A DNA stretch of 64,000 nucleotides from Treponema primitia ZAS-1 (GTDB taxonomy: Bacteria > Spirochaetota > Spirochaetia > Treponematales > Breznakiellaceae), in contig NZ_AEEA01000019.1 in NCBI RefSeq assembly GCF_000297095.1, forward strand, positions 97,728-161,727. Direction: 5' to 3'. A program made the position numbers and the translations under genes. Position 1 is the first letter of the stretch; every line of letters starts with the position of its first letter. Shown one piece after another: positions 1 to 8,685 of the stretch. Under the pieces are notes generated by a model. That model worked only from the letters and a program-made list of their open reading frames with translations. It did no database searches and had not been told where the DNA came from.

Positions 1-3000
1 TGCCTTTATAAAGGTATCGTTATTCTTCTGTACAAAGTCAAGGTCCCCGGCCTTCGACGCATGTTCCAGGGATTCGGCCTGGGCGCCCGTAGTTTGGGCG
101 CTTATGCCGTAACAGCTGCTCTTTATACCGTGTACCACAATCGCGTATGCCGGCAGGGTTTCCGGAGTATACACCCGCAGTTGTTCCAGCAGGGATGGGG
201 TATTGCTTGTCCAAGATTTAAGGACCTTGATATACGATTCATGATCGCCGCCGAAACGTTCCAGGCCGTTTTGTAAATCCAAACCTTCAATGACGGTGTT
301 CCCTGGAATGAGCGGCCCTTCCTGTGTTTTATGTTCCTCCTCTCGGGGACGCACAACGGGCAATGCCGCTTCGAGATTTTTGTCCCGTACCCAATGGTTG
401 ATCACCTGGTCCAGGCGCATAATATCAATGGGCTTGGGAAGGAAGGCCTGGAATCCGTGGGCTAAAAACATTTCTTCATTTCCGGTGATAGCGTTTGCGG
501 TAAGGGCGATGATGGGAATATTTTTTGCATACTCGGTACCGATTTCCTCGCGGATGATGCGTACTACTTCCATACCGTCCATTCCGGGCATCATGTGGTC
601 CATAAAAATGGCATTGTACGTGATTTCCTTCTGGCGGATAAGATCAATGGCATCGGGACCGTTGGTGACACAGTCTATCTGCATACCATAGGGTTTCATC
701 ATTCCCTTGGCTACATCCAGGTTTGTTTGAACATCATCTACCACCAGTACCTTTGCATAGGGTAACTGAATCCGTATAATCTGGGAATTTTGCTTGCGCC
801 GGTCATCAATAAATCTAAACCCCTTGAGTCGATCGGCAAGTTCCTTTCCAATGGGATTGTCCTCTATAAAATTCTGGCGCAGGCGTACCATGAAAGTACT
901 CCCCTTGCCGTATTCGCTTTCCACCGAAATTGTTCCGTCCATCATCGTCACAATTTTTCTCGTGATGGAAAGACCAAGGCCGGTTCCCTCAATGGAACGG
1001 TTGCTTTTGGTATCCACCTGATTGTAATCGGAGTAGAGTTTCTCTATGTCCTCCGGCTTTATACCAATACCGGTGTCGGAAACCCTGGAAATAATCCATA
1101 CACTACCGCCGTCTTTTTCAGACGAAAGGTACCAGTCAACCCGGCCTTCCCTGGTGTATTTAAAGGCATTGCTCAGCAGATTGTTAAAGATCTGCTTGAT
1201 CCGCAGTTCATCTCCAAAAAGTTTTTGGGGAATGTTTTCATCAAGGTGCAGTTCAAAGATGATGGGCTTATCGGCGATGCGCATAATATTGAGGGTGACC
1301 GTATCATTGATAAGGCTGGGAGTGTCATACACTACAGGAATTATTTCAAACTTTCCCGATTCTATTTTAGAGATATCCAGCACATCATTGACCGTTCCCA
1401 GAAGGGTCATCCCGGCATTGTGGATCTTCTCCAGATTTTTTAAATTTTCACCGCCTAGTTCCTCTGACTCAAGGATCATTTCACTGAAACCGATTATGGC
1501 ATTCAGGGGAGTCCGCATCTCATGGCTGGTATTGGCAAGGAAACGGCTCTTCGCTTCGTTGCTGGAAAGCGCCGCTTCCCTGGCCTGCACCAGATCTACG
1601 GTCATCTGGTTTCGCAGTATGGCATCGGCAATGAGAAGGCCCCCGGAGCGGAGGAGGTTTTCCTCATCGGTGGAGAATATCCGCTCCTTATGGCAGTCGT
1701 CGTAGACCACGAACCCCCAAAAATGCTCGTGAAAATAAATGGGGATGACCAGGATTGAAATGATCCCCTGAGGGGAAAGCTGGCCCCGTTCTGCATCAGA
1801 AAAGGTACGCACTATGCCATTGATGCACTGCCCTGCGGAAAGCTTTTCTTCCCAGCCGGGGATATTTTCACTGTAGGGGATATTTTTTGTAATTGCCTTA
1901 CCCTGCTGCGGTTCTGCTCCCTCGGACCATTCGTAGAGCTGGGAACAGTATAATTTTCCGTTGACCGTGGAGTTTTCCCAGATACGCATACGATCAACCC
2001 CCACACAATGGGAAAACATATCCATACAAGTGTGAAGGGCCTCTACGAAACGATCCACATCGGACTGCAAGAGTACCGCTGCGGCATCGTTGGTGGTATG
2101 GAGAACCTTGGTCCGATATTCAAGGGTTTTAAGCATATTGTTGGCGGCAGCGTAGGGCTTTTCAATTATGCCGGAAGCGAAGAAGGCAGCTATAATACTC
2201 AGCAGGACGCTTATTATTCCTGTCATGATCATTCCGTTTGCCACATTGGTTAAGGCGCTTTCCCTAATGGGGGCAATTACCCCCAGGGTCCAGCCCGATA
2301 CGGATCCCGATATCGGCCGGTACGCGCAGAGCCGCTCAACCCCATCCAGGAAAAATCTACGTACCCCTGTTTCCCCACGGATCATCAGGCTGACCATTTT
2401 TGCAATTTCCGTATAAGCGCTGTCGGTTTTTGCAAGCTCAATGAAGTTCCGGCGCTCCTGTACCCATTCGGCTCGTCTGTTGGCAAGAATATAGCCTTCT
2501 TGGTCATCAATAAAAATGTGGCCGGTTTGCCAGATGGTAAACGCTGAAAGCAGATCGTTAAAAAACATTCCCGGTACGGTGGCGGCGAGTACCCGATCCG
2601 TACCAATGGGTGCACAAACATAGAAAAATAAGTTGCCCTGGGAATCGTAACGGGTGGTACTGACGGAACTTATTCCGCTAAAGGCCCGCTGCATATATTC
2701 ACTGTTTATAAGCTCCACCGGGGCAGGGTCCGGACCGTAGGCTGCGATGATCCCTTCCCGGTTAAAAATAGTCAGGGAAGTGAATTCTCTCTGGGTATTG
2801 GCTTCTTCCTGCAGGATCTCTTCTAACTGGTCTTCGGGCGCATCAACCAAATATATTGTCACCCGTTCGGCATTGGTTTTTAGGAGGTCTAGTTCGCCGG
2901 AAACCAGACGATCCGCAATTTCAGCAATTTTTGTCATATCAGTTTCAATAGAGCTGTTCAGGTGGGTCAGGATAGAGATCATACCGGAACTGGTACCAAA

Positions 3001-3060
3001 GGCTACGATTATAATTGAGATACCGATGATGATACTCATAACTTTCAAGCGGATTGACAT
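1..3060 (-). CDS. Hybrid sensor histidine kinase (Cache-GAF-HisKA-HATPase-REC-HPt), 3' end beyond the window
   Basis: The minus-strand frame stays open over 1020 codons from ATG 3058-3060 and runs off the left edge. An AAGGGG ribosome site sits 8 nt before the ATG. Domains in order: membrane segment at residues ~7-25, extracytoplasmic Cache-like region, second membrane segment ~272-296, GAF-like region ~320-480, HisKA with SHEMRTPLNA (His513), HATPase with an SDTGIGI box and GTGLGL, receiver with phospho-acceptor Asp821 (MDHMMPGMDG), and an HPt domain with His977 (VVHGIKSS). This is a complete phosphorelay chain in one membrane protein. The ligand and output partner are not visible. It lies 39 nt after the CBM48-like gene on the same strand and is probably co-transcribed with it. 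It resembles the kinase at 27992-31138. Confidence 0.9.
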   Translation of the reverse strand, partial: MSIRLKVMSIIIGISIIIVAFGTSSGMISILTHLNSSIETDMTKIAEIADRLVSGELDLLKTNAERVTIYLVDAPEDQLEEILQEEANTQREFTSLTIFNREGIIAAYGPDPAPVELINSEYMQRAFSGISSVSTTRYDSQGNLFFYVCAPIGTDRVLAATVPGMFFNDLLSAFTIWQTGHIFIDDQEGYILANRRAEWVQERRNFIELAKTDSAYTEIAKMVSLMIRGETGVRRFFLDGVERLCAYRPISGSVSGWTLGVIAPIRESALTNVANGMIMTGIISVLLSIIAAFFASGIIEKPYAAANNMLKTLEYRTKVLHTTNDAAAVLLQSDVDRFVEALHTCMDMFSHCVGVDRMRIWENSTVNGKLYCSQLYEWSEGAEPQQGKAITKNIPYSENIPGWEEKLSAGQCINGIVRTFSDAERGQLSPQGIISILVIPIYFHEHFWGFVVYDDCHKERIFSTDEENLLRSGGLLIADAILRNQMTVDLVQAREAALSSNEAKSRFLANTSHEMRTPLNAIIGFSEMILESEELGGENLKNLEKIHNAGMTLLGTVNDVLDISKIESGKFEIIPVVYDTPSLINDTVTLNIMRIADKPIIFELHLDENIPQKLFGDELRIKQIFNNLLSNAFKYTREGRVDWYLSSEKDGGSVWIISRVSDTGIGIKPEDIEKLYSDYNQVDTKSNRSIEGTGLGLSITRKIVTMMDGTISVESEYGKGSTFMVRLRQNFIEDNPIGKELADRLKGFRFIDDRRKQNSQIIRIQLPYAKVLVVDDVQTNLDVAKGMMKPYGMQIDCVTNGPDAIDLIRQKEITYNAIFMDHMMPGMDGMEVVRIIREEIGTEYAKNIPIIALTANAITGNEEMFLAHGFQAFLPKPIDIMRLDQVINHWVRDKNLEAALPVVRPREEEHKTQEGPLIPGNTVIEGLDLQNGLERFGGDHESYIKVLKSWTSNTPSLLEQLRVYTPETLPAYAIVVHGIKSSCYGISAQTTGAQAESLEHASKAGDLDFVQKNNDTFIKA

Positions 3061-3099
3061 AGGGATACCCCTTTTAAAGTGAAAGTGCATTCTTTAATA

Positions 3100-3846
3100 T
3101 TATCGTACTATCGCTTCTGTGGCAGCCATTCCCTCATTGGTGTAGACCCGATTGTGGTTAAAGGGATCCAGGATGCGCTGGCCGCGGTGGAAGAATACGT
3201 AGTGGTAGGTTCCCGGGGGCAGGGGGAGGGTAAGGGAATAGTAGCCCACCCGTGTTTCCCTTAGTTCATACATAAAGGGGTCCCAGCCGTTAAAAGAGCC
3301 CCCTACGGTAACGCTCTCCCCGGAGGGCGCCTGGAAATTGAAGGTGAGGGTACCCGGGGGGCCGTCAAAGGCGGTGGGGACCTTCTGAATTTCCGGCATC
3401 GCTATCATCGAACGGACTATGCCGGACTTCTGATCTATCCGGTATTGGGGGTTCAGAGGGTCGGTGGTCCACAGGCCGTCGATAACCAGACGGTATTCCA
3501 GTTCCCGGATCTCCGGTGGTACTGTATAGACATGGAAGAGTATCCCCGAATCCCGGTATTGATCCTCGATATTCTTGCTTTTTGCTTCCTGTGGGGTCAA
3601 TTCATCCTTGGCCTTCAATAGTTTTTGAAACCAATAGACCCGGGAAAAGCCCTCGTGGGCAAAGGCAATCCCCACCCGGCGATGGGTGGAGGGGGAGGTA
3701 AAAATTACCCCATCATCAAAAATTTCCGGCGCCCCGGGAGCCGGAATGGTCAGGAGATGGTTGATAAATTGGTAAGATTCTGTATCAATGGCTTCTATAT
3801 TGCCGATAATCACAACAAGGAGCATCAGAATTATATTCTTTTTCAT
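3100..3846 (-). CDS. Exported protein with tandem E-set/CBM48 (glycogen-binding-like) domains
   Basis: 248 residues with an N-terminal hydrophobic signal (residues 1-19). A first E-set-like region (~35-145) contains LVIDGLWTTDPLNP. A second (~160-245) contains GGSFNGWDPF, then a PPGTYHYVFF strand and ILDPFN. The NGWDPF plus Y-x-F-x-x-G pattern is typical of CBM48/AMPK-type glycogen-binding domains. No catalytic domain is present, so this is probably a carbohydrate-binding or structural periplasmic protein, not an enzyme. It lies directly upstream of the hybrid kinase and could share its transcript. The sugar ligand is not determinable from the sequence. Confidence 0.75.
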   Translation of the reverse strand: MKKNIILMLLVVIIGNIEAIDTESYQFINHLLTIPAPGAPEIFDDGVIFTSPSTHRRVGIAFAHEGFSRVYWFQKLLKAKDELTPQEAKSKNIEDQYRDSGILFHVYTVPPEIRELEYRLVIDGLWTTDPLNPQYRIDQKSGIVRSMIAMPEIQKVPTAFDGPPGTLTFNFQAPSGESVTVGGSFNGWDPFMYELRETRVGYYSLTLPLPPGTYHYVFFHRGQRILDPFNHNRVYTNEGMAATEAIVR

Positions 3847-3925
3847 ACCTTATTTACAATTATCGGCTGATGTTTCAATATCTTAATAAGAGGGGAACCA
3901 CGGGCCTATGGTCCGGTGATTGTGC

Positions 3926-4891
3926 ATGCCGTCATTAGAGCAACTGAGAAATTTTAAAGCCTCTTTTGGCAATATCGCCGATGAAGCCATGGTTCTATCC
4001 CAGTTGGAACTTCCCCTGGACGATCTGCCCCTCCCAAACGCCGAACCGGTTGCTCCTCCGCCTCCGCCTCCCAGGGCGCCTTCATCTCCTGCAGAGCCGG
4101 ACGAGGAAACGAGCTTCGATGCAGTTCCCGGAGATGACCTTACCGGTGCGGATGAACTTTTAGCCGAACCGGATGCCAATACCCCCCCTGTTCCCGATCT
4201 ATCCATCCCTGAACCGCCTCCCCGATCCGCTGCTCCTACTCCTAGAACCCCCGCTCCTGCGGCTCCTATTCCGAGGGCTCCCGCTCCCGCCGCTCCTGTT
4301 CCGGGGACTCCTGCTCCTCCAGCTGCGGCTCCTCCCCCGAGGGCTCCTGCCCCTCCCGCTCCTGCGGCGGCGCCCTTTGAGGTACCGGGGCTTGGCTTTA
4401 ATTTTGCCGATCTGCTGGGCGGCGGTTCCGCTAACCTACCCCCTCCTCCGGCCGTTGAAACCGCCATAGAAGAGGCTCTTTCCACAACCCTACCCGAAGA
4501 AACAGAACCGGAGTCCGATATTTCCGATGTCGGCTTCGACGAAGCCCTTTCCGACCTTGGCGTCGAAACCACTGCCCCCGGGGAAGAGGATATCGGCTTT
4601 GATGATGAATTTGCCGACCTTGGTGATATTCCCACCGAAACTGCAGAACCGCCGCCCGTGGGGGAATCCGCCCCGGACGATATCGACCTGAACGCCGCCT
4701 TCGATGAGACTGGGGATGATGATCCCTTCTCAGACCTTGGCGATACCGCTACGGACTTGCCCGAAATAGACGATCTCGATCTATCCGCCGGTTTTCCCGA
4801 TTTTGACGATGGCGCAGCAGTTTCCAGCGAAGAGGCCGGTACCGATGAAGCCGGCGACGCACCCTTCCCGGACCTTGGCGATACCGTTTAG
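3926..4891 (+). CDS. N-terminal part of a large acidic, proline-rich TPR membrane protein (frameshifted)
   Basis: From ATG 3926 the frame reads an N-terminal helix region, a Pro/Ala tract (~residues 90-150, built on P-A-P-A-A-P units), and then acidic repeats such as DLDLSAGFPDFDDGAAVSSE. It stops at TAG 4889-4891 in the middle of a repeat. The same repeat pattern resumes at once in the next frame (see 4894-7572). The upstream repeat reads gataccgctacggacttgccc, while the break reads the same unit with one base fewer, so a single-base deletion explains the stop. Together the two frames would encode about 1215 residues. No clear ribosome site precedes ATG 3926. The acidic low-complexity part should lie in the cytoplasm, because the only membrane segment comes later. 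Confidence 0.75.
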   Translation: MPSLEQLRNFKASFGNIADEAMVLSQLELPLDDLPLPNAEPVAPPPPPPRAPSSPAEPDEETSFDAVPGDDLTGADELLAEPDANTPPVPDLSIPEPPPRSAAPTPRTPAPAAPIPRAPAPAAPVPGTPAPPAAAPPPRAPAPPAPAAAPFEVPGLGFNFADLLGGGSANLPPPPAVETAIEEALSTTLPEETEPESDISDVGFDEALSDLGVETTAPGEEDIGFDDEFADLGDIPTETAEPPPVGESAPDDIDLNAAFDETGDDDPFSDLGDTATDLPEIDDLDLSAGFPDFDDGAAVSSEEAGTDEAGDAPFPDLGDTV

Positions 4892-4893
4892 AT

Positions 4894-7572
4894 TTGCCCG
4901 GTGAGGGTGAGCTTAACCTGGACGCAGAATTCCCCGATTTTGGCGGCGATGCAGCCGTTTCCGGAGAAGAGGTCGCCGCAGCGGACGTACCCGACACAGA
5001 CGAATTAGCTCTGGACGCCGATTTCCCCGGCTTTGAATCCTCAACTGAATCGCAAAGCGCTTCCGGTGAGGCCGGTGACGAGGTTGGGGATGATTTCGGC
5101 GCCATGAATGGTTTATTGGATGGGCTTACCGACGATATTGAGACAGGACAGGCCGAGGAGCCCACTACCGAAGCGGACTTTGGGGATGCTTTCCCCGATA
5201 TGGTGGATATGAACCCGGAAGAAGGCGGGGAAGCCGAAGGGGAGTTCCCGGATCCGGATATTGGCCTTGATTTGTCGCAGGAGGGTGATGCCGGCATCGA
5301 TCCCTTTGACGGTTTCAGCCCTGATGGCGGAGAAGCCGGTCTTAGCAGCGATGAGGGAAAGGATACCGGACCGGGTAGTTCCGACATGGATAATTTTACC
5401 CTGCCCGGTATTGATGATTTATTCGGCGGTAATGCTCCCAAAATTGCCGGCATGGAAACAGGCGCCGCTGCCGGCGGACCAATATCCCCTGCAGAAGAGG
5501 TGGTTGAGGAAATCCGTTTAAGCGAGGGCGATTTTGACCGGCTTCGGAACACCCTCTCCGGCTACCCCTTGAATTTACGGATCGCCATTGAGGAAATAAT
5601 CGCCGAACAGGCTATCGCGCCGAATCTCATGTCCTCCCTGATTAAGCTGCTGGTTCGGAGCGGGTCCGCTAAGGAAGCCTCTTCCCTGGCAGCAAAAATT
5701 CTGGGTAAACCGGTTCCCATTCCCAAGGGATTTGAGAAGAAAACCGGTGAAGAACTGGAGGCGGAACAGGCCAGCTTCCCTTATATTTTTGTCCATAAGT
5801 TTCTGCCGGTACTGCGGCTTTTCCTGGTTATTGCCATGTTGGCAGCTTCCCTGTTCTATCTGGGCTATGAATTTATCTATACCCCGGTACACGCAAATTC
5901 GATATACAAGCAGGGGTATGAACTTATCCCCACCGGGAGTTATGCCCAGGCAAACGAGCGGTTCAACCGCGCTTTCCAGCTCCACCGTCAGCAGGACTGG
6001 TTCTACAAGTACGCCGAAGCGTTCAGGGATGAGCGACAGTATATCTACGCGGAGGAAAAGTACGATCAGCTTCTGACCCATTATCCCAAGGATAAAAAAG
6101 GCGCCCTGGATTATGCCGACATGGAAACCAATTACCTGCGGAACTACGCCAAGGCGGATCGAATTATCCGCTTAAATGTTCTGGAGTATTCTATTGATGA
6201 TAGGGAAGGGCTCCTGGCCCTGGGTGATAACAACCTGCTTTGGGGAGAGATCGATCCTTCCCGTTATGAAGAGGCCCGCAGTGCCTACGCCAGGCTTTTG
6301 GAACGGTACGGATGGCAGGATCCCATAGTTGAACGGATGCTGAGGTATTTCATTCGGGTTGACAACCTGGGGGAAGTTCTCCCGTTACAGCAGTACTTTA
6401 TGTCGGATCCCAAGAAACGGAAAATTTCCGCGTTTACCCTTGCTGAATTGGGCGGATACCTTTTGGATAAACGGTTTGAGGAAGTCCGGGGCGTTCCGGA
6501 CGAGCATATCGGTCAGATTGGGAATATCCGGGATGTACTGATCCAGGCGGTACAGTCCGACCCGCGTTTACCCGAAGCCCATTATCATCTAGCCCGGTAC
6601 TATGACCATTTCGGCAACAGCCTGGAAGAACGGCAGACCCTGGAAATAGCCGCCCGGGCCTTTGACATCGCCCCGCAGGAATCTACCCAGCGTACCCGGT
6701 ACCGCCTGAACACCCAGCGGCGTCTGGGGGAGATGCTTATCAACAGCCGGGAATTTTTCTCCGCCGAAGAACAGCTCATCAAGGGTATTGATATCTATGA
6801 AGATGCCCTGGACCGGCGTTTCCTTACCCGTTCCCCCGAATTCGGCCAGCTCTACTCGGATCTGGGAGATCTGGAGTACTTTACCAAGTCGGGGAATATG
6901 CCCCAGGCCTTGGAGTACTACCTATTGGCCGAGCTAAATGGCTGGGCCCCCCCGGAGATACAGTACCGTATGGGATCTGCCTATTATCAGCAGGGGCAAT
7001 GGGCGCCGGCCTTAGACCGGTTCTTCGCAGTTTCGTCAACGCAGGCTCCGAACCGCCGGCTCCTCAATGCCCTGGGAAATGTCTCCTATATGCGCGGCGA
7101 CTATTTCCACGCCCAGGGCTACTATAACCGCCTCCTGGACCTGCTGGACACCGAACGCGCCCGTTTCCCCATGCTCATGCCCAATGACCGGCCTGAACAC
7201 CTGGAACTGGCGGAACGGATGATGGTGGTGCGGAACAACCTGGCAGTAACCCTGGAAGCCCTAACCAAGGCCACGGGCAACCGGAATTACCGTTCCCGCG
7301 CCCTGGGCCTCTACACCGAATCCGCCCGCGCCTGGGACTCCCTTACCCGCAACCCCGACACCATGCTCCGCGCCGGCGCCGGGGATCTTTCCACCCCCGG
7401 GATGAATCTGGCTTTCCTCAACTCCCGGAACACCCTCTATCCCGAACCGGATTACGAACCCCAGCTCTACATCCAGATCGACAAGGACATGCTGGAACCC
7501 TCCGCCTGGGAGGACCTGGTCCCCCAGGATTTCCGGCTCACCGACGTGATTGAACCCTACCGGCCGCGGTAA
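4894..7572 (+). CDS. C-terminal part of the same protein: acidic repeats, one membrane helix, periplasmic TPR array (FlcA-like?)
   Basis: The frame begins inside the acidic repeat (LNLDAEFPDFGGDAAVSGEE). It continues through a conserved helical region (about bases 5500-5780), a single membrane helix at about bases 5812-5880 (LFLVIAMLAASLFYLGY), and then a long TPR-rich domain up to 7572. Visible TPR-like units include SYAQANERFNRAFQLH, YIYAEEKYDQLLTHYP and YFHAQGYYNRLLDLL. A cytoplasmic acidic N terminus, one membrane span and a periplasmic TPR array is the architecture I associate with large spirochaete flagellar-collar proteins (FlcA type). That assignment is inference. TTG 4894 is only a formal start with no ribosome site. 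The real start is probably ATG 3926, read through a frameshift. An independent internal start such as ATG 5104 is also possible. Confidence 0.8.
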   Translation: MPGEGELNLDAEFPDFGGDAAVSGEEVAAADVPDTDELALDADFPGFESSTESQSASGEAGDEVGDDFGAMNGLLDGLTDDIETGQAEEPTTEADFGDAFPDMVDMNPEEGGEAEGEFPDPDIGLDLSQEGDAGIDPFDGFSPDGGEAGLSSDEGKDTGPGSSDMDNFTLPGIDDLFGGNAPKIAGMETGAAAGGPISPAEEVVEEIRLSEGDFDRLRNTLSGYPLNLRIAIEEIIAEQAIAPNLMSSLIKLLVRSGSAKEASSLAAKILGKPVPIPKGFEKKTGEELEAEQASFPYIFVHKFLPVLRLFLVIAMLAASLFYLGYEFIYTPVHANSIYKQGYELIPTGSYAQANERFNRAFQLHRQQDWFYKYAEAFRDERQYIYAEEKYDQLLTHYPKDKKGALDYADMETNYLRNYAKADRIIRLNVLEYSIDDREGLLALGDNNLLWGEIDPSRYEEARSAYARLLERYGWQDPIVERMLRYFIRVDNLGEVLPLQQYFMSDPKKRKISAFTLAELGGYLLDKRFEEVRGVPDEHIGQIGNIRDVLIQAVQSDPRLPEAHYHLARYYDHFGNSLEERQTLEIAARAFDIAPQESTQRTRYRLNTQRRLGEMLINSREFFSAEEQLIKGIDIYEDALDRRFLTRSPEFGQLYSDLGDLEYFTKSGNMPQALEYYLLAELNGWAPPEIQYRMGSAYYQQGQWAPALDRFFAVSSTQAPNRRLLNALGNVSYMRGDYFHAQGYYNRLLDLLDTERARFPMLMPNDRPEHLELAERMMVVRNNLAVTLEALTKATGNRNYRSRALGLYTESARAWDSLTRNPDTMLRAGAGDLSTPGMNLAFLNSRNTLYPEPDYEPQLYIQIDKDMLEPSAWEDLVPQDFRLTDVIEPYRPR

Positions 7573-7657
7573 AAGGCGTATGCACCATGTGCCGCGCGTT
7601 GACATACGGGGAACCATGATGATAAAATACGAAAATCGCGGATAGATACCGCTTTTT

Positions 7658-7729
7658 GGGCGATTAACTCAGTGGGAGAGTGCTACCTTCACACGGTAGA
7701 AGTCACTAGTTCAAATCTAGTATCGCCCA
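7658..7729 (+). tRNA. tRNA-Val (anticodon CAC)
   Basis: 72-nt cloverleaf. Acceptor GGGCGAT pairs with ATCGCCC (7722-7728), with discriminator A7729. The D arm is CTC/GAG. The anticodon stem CTACC/GGTAG carries loop TTCACAC, giving anticodon CAC. The T arm is ACTAG-TTCAAAT-CTAGT. CCA is not encoded. Its 3' part is copied in degenerate form at 8345-8402, which marks this tRNA as the likely integration target at the left edge of the island. Confidence 0.93.
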
Positions 7730-7880
7730 TATCGTAAGTGATTGTATAACAATGAATTAGGCTGATCGATTAACGGAAACCATATCACGCTAAAGCCCCG
7801 AGATACACAGCAAGGTACATTGGGTATCCCCGCAACGGGGCGCGGTGCGGGCTATGTGGGAATATTAGGGGGCAAAATAT

Positions 7881-8072
7881 ATGGCTAAAAAAACGGCAGC
7901 AGTTGTTATTGATGATACGCTCCCCTTTGATTTTAACAAGAGCCTTGAGGAAAACATGAAGATGATGCGAAAGCACATGATAAAAAGCGGAGTCCCGGCA
8001 AAAGAGGCTGACGAACTGATTGAATCATTGCGTAAGAAATACCGCCCGGATGAGAAACCGGAGAAAAAATAA
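7881..8072 (+). CDS. Small charged protein of unknown function (63 aa)
   Basis: ATG 7881 follows an AGGGGG ribosome site by about 8 nt. The product is 63 residues: MAKKTAAVVIDD, then DFNKSLEENMKMMRKHM, then a helix ending in a lysine-rich tail (KYRPDEKPEKK). It is probably a soluble all-helical protein. I do not recognise the family. A short hairpin CCCCG-CAA-CGGGG (7828-7840) lies upstream. The gene sits between tRNA-Val and its degenerate copy, so it is probably cargo of a small integrated segment. An antitoxin or regulatory role is possible, but nothing in the sequence shows it. Confidence 0.6.
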   Translation: MAKKTAAVVIDDTLPFDFNKSLEENMKMMRKHMIKSGVPAKEADELIESLRKKYRPDEKPEKK

Positions 8073-8163
8073 ACCTCGGACATATCAGGAAGGTTCCGGT
8101 GTGTATGTACACCAGAGGGCGACGGGCTTTGAATCTCACGGCCTCGCTAATTTGGAAAAAAGC

Positions 8164-8190
8164 TCCCGAGGCTACAAAGCCGCCTCGGGA
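8164..8190. repeat. Strong inverted repeat (hairpin)
   Basis: TCCCGAGGC (8164-8172) pairs with GCCTCGGGA (8182-8190). Inside it, GGCT-ACAA-AGCC (8170-8181) gives an alternative inner stem. No T-run follows on either strand, so it is not a classical intrinsic terminator. It lies about 90 nt after the small gene at 7881-8072. The stretch 8073-8685 has no intact gene: it holds this hairpin, the tRNA-Val fragment, a gene remnant and an operator-like repeat. Confidence 0.7.
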
Positions 8191-8344
8191 AGTGGCAGGC
8201 GCCCAGGGTGACGTTTCCATCTCGCCCCCGGCAATATCAAGTATATAAACATAATGGTGGTCTTGTCACCACCACTGGATGCCTCCCTGGGGAAATCCTC
8301 GCTCTTTACACTATAATACAGCGTGATAAAGATATGGGACCCTT

Positions 8345-8402
8345 TTCCACGGTAGAAGTCACTTCACAAACCATGTTTGTGGTTCAAATCCAGAATCGCC
8401 CA
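8345..8402 (+). pseudogene. Degenerate 3' fragment of tRNA-Val (attachment-site scar)
   Basis: Three blocks match tRNA-Val 7658-7729: CACGGTAGAAGTCACT (8348-8363 = 7692-7707), TTCAAATC (8383-8390) and ATCGCCCA (8395-8402 = 7722-7729). The 5' half (acceptor and D arm) is missing. Between the variable region and the T arm there is an extra hairpin, CACAAAC-CAT-GTTTGTG (8365-8381). A displaced tRNA 3' end is the usual trace of tRNA-directed integration, so this is read as an old attachment site. Confidence 0.8.
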
Positions 8403-8473
8403 GTACTTAATTGTTTACAATATTATAGAATAATACTGAAAATTATGGTATGATTCCCCCAAAGAGGAGTTAG

Positions 8474-8622
8474 ATGGCGGAAATTTCCATGATAACCATA
8501 GGGGAGAGCGGTTACATATCCCTTACCGATAAGTGGTATAGGCCATAGATAAGTTGATAAAGGCCGATAAAGCATATACCGAATTTATCCTCGATATAAA
8601 ACAACGTATACAAGCTGGTTGA
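8474..8622 (+). pseudogene. Remnant of a KilA-N/DUF1016-like gene
   Basis: An AGAGGAG ribosome site (about 8464-8470) precedes ATG 8474. The frame gives MAEISMITIGESGYISLTD and then a stop at 8546-8548. The SYISLTD-like segment resembles the start of KilA-N-type phage proteins. In another frame, up to TGA 8620-8622, a piece containing YTEFILDIKQRIQAG resembles the first helix of DUF1016/YhcG nucleases. Both similarities are short, so the assignment is tentative. It is consistent with a decayed, fused phage or defence gene that kept its translation signals. Confidence 0.35.
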
Positions 8623-8642
8623 TCTAATTCAGAGGACCCATT

Positions 8643-8664
8643 ATACTATACGCATATATAGTAT
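8643..8664. promoter_or_regulatory. 22-bp perfect inverted repeat upstream of tcmP (operator-like)
   Basis: ATACTATA (8643-8650) and TATAGTAT (8657-8664) are perfect inverted arms separated by CGCATA. The element ends 21 nt before the tcmP ATG (8686), just before its TTGGAG ribosome site. Its position and symmetry suit a dimeric repressor site. No cognate regulator gene was recognised beside it. Confidence 0.55.
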
Positions 8665-8685
8665 TCGTAATTATATTGGAGAATA

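Noticed and set aside
3883..4635. Long minus-strand frame (250 codons) opposite the acidic/proline repeats
   Set aside because: It reads the opposite strand of low-complexity repeats, has a Ser/Ala/Gly-rich composition without domains, and the plus-strand frame has the coherent repeat pattern.
4749..5552. 267-codon minus-strand frame across the frameshift
   Set aside because: Same reason: it mirrors the acidic repeats as Ser/Pro-rich low complexity, with no ribosome site.
8208..8453. 81-codon plus frame across the tRNA-Val fragment
   Set aside because: It runs through the tRNA scar and has no ribosome site or family.
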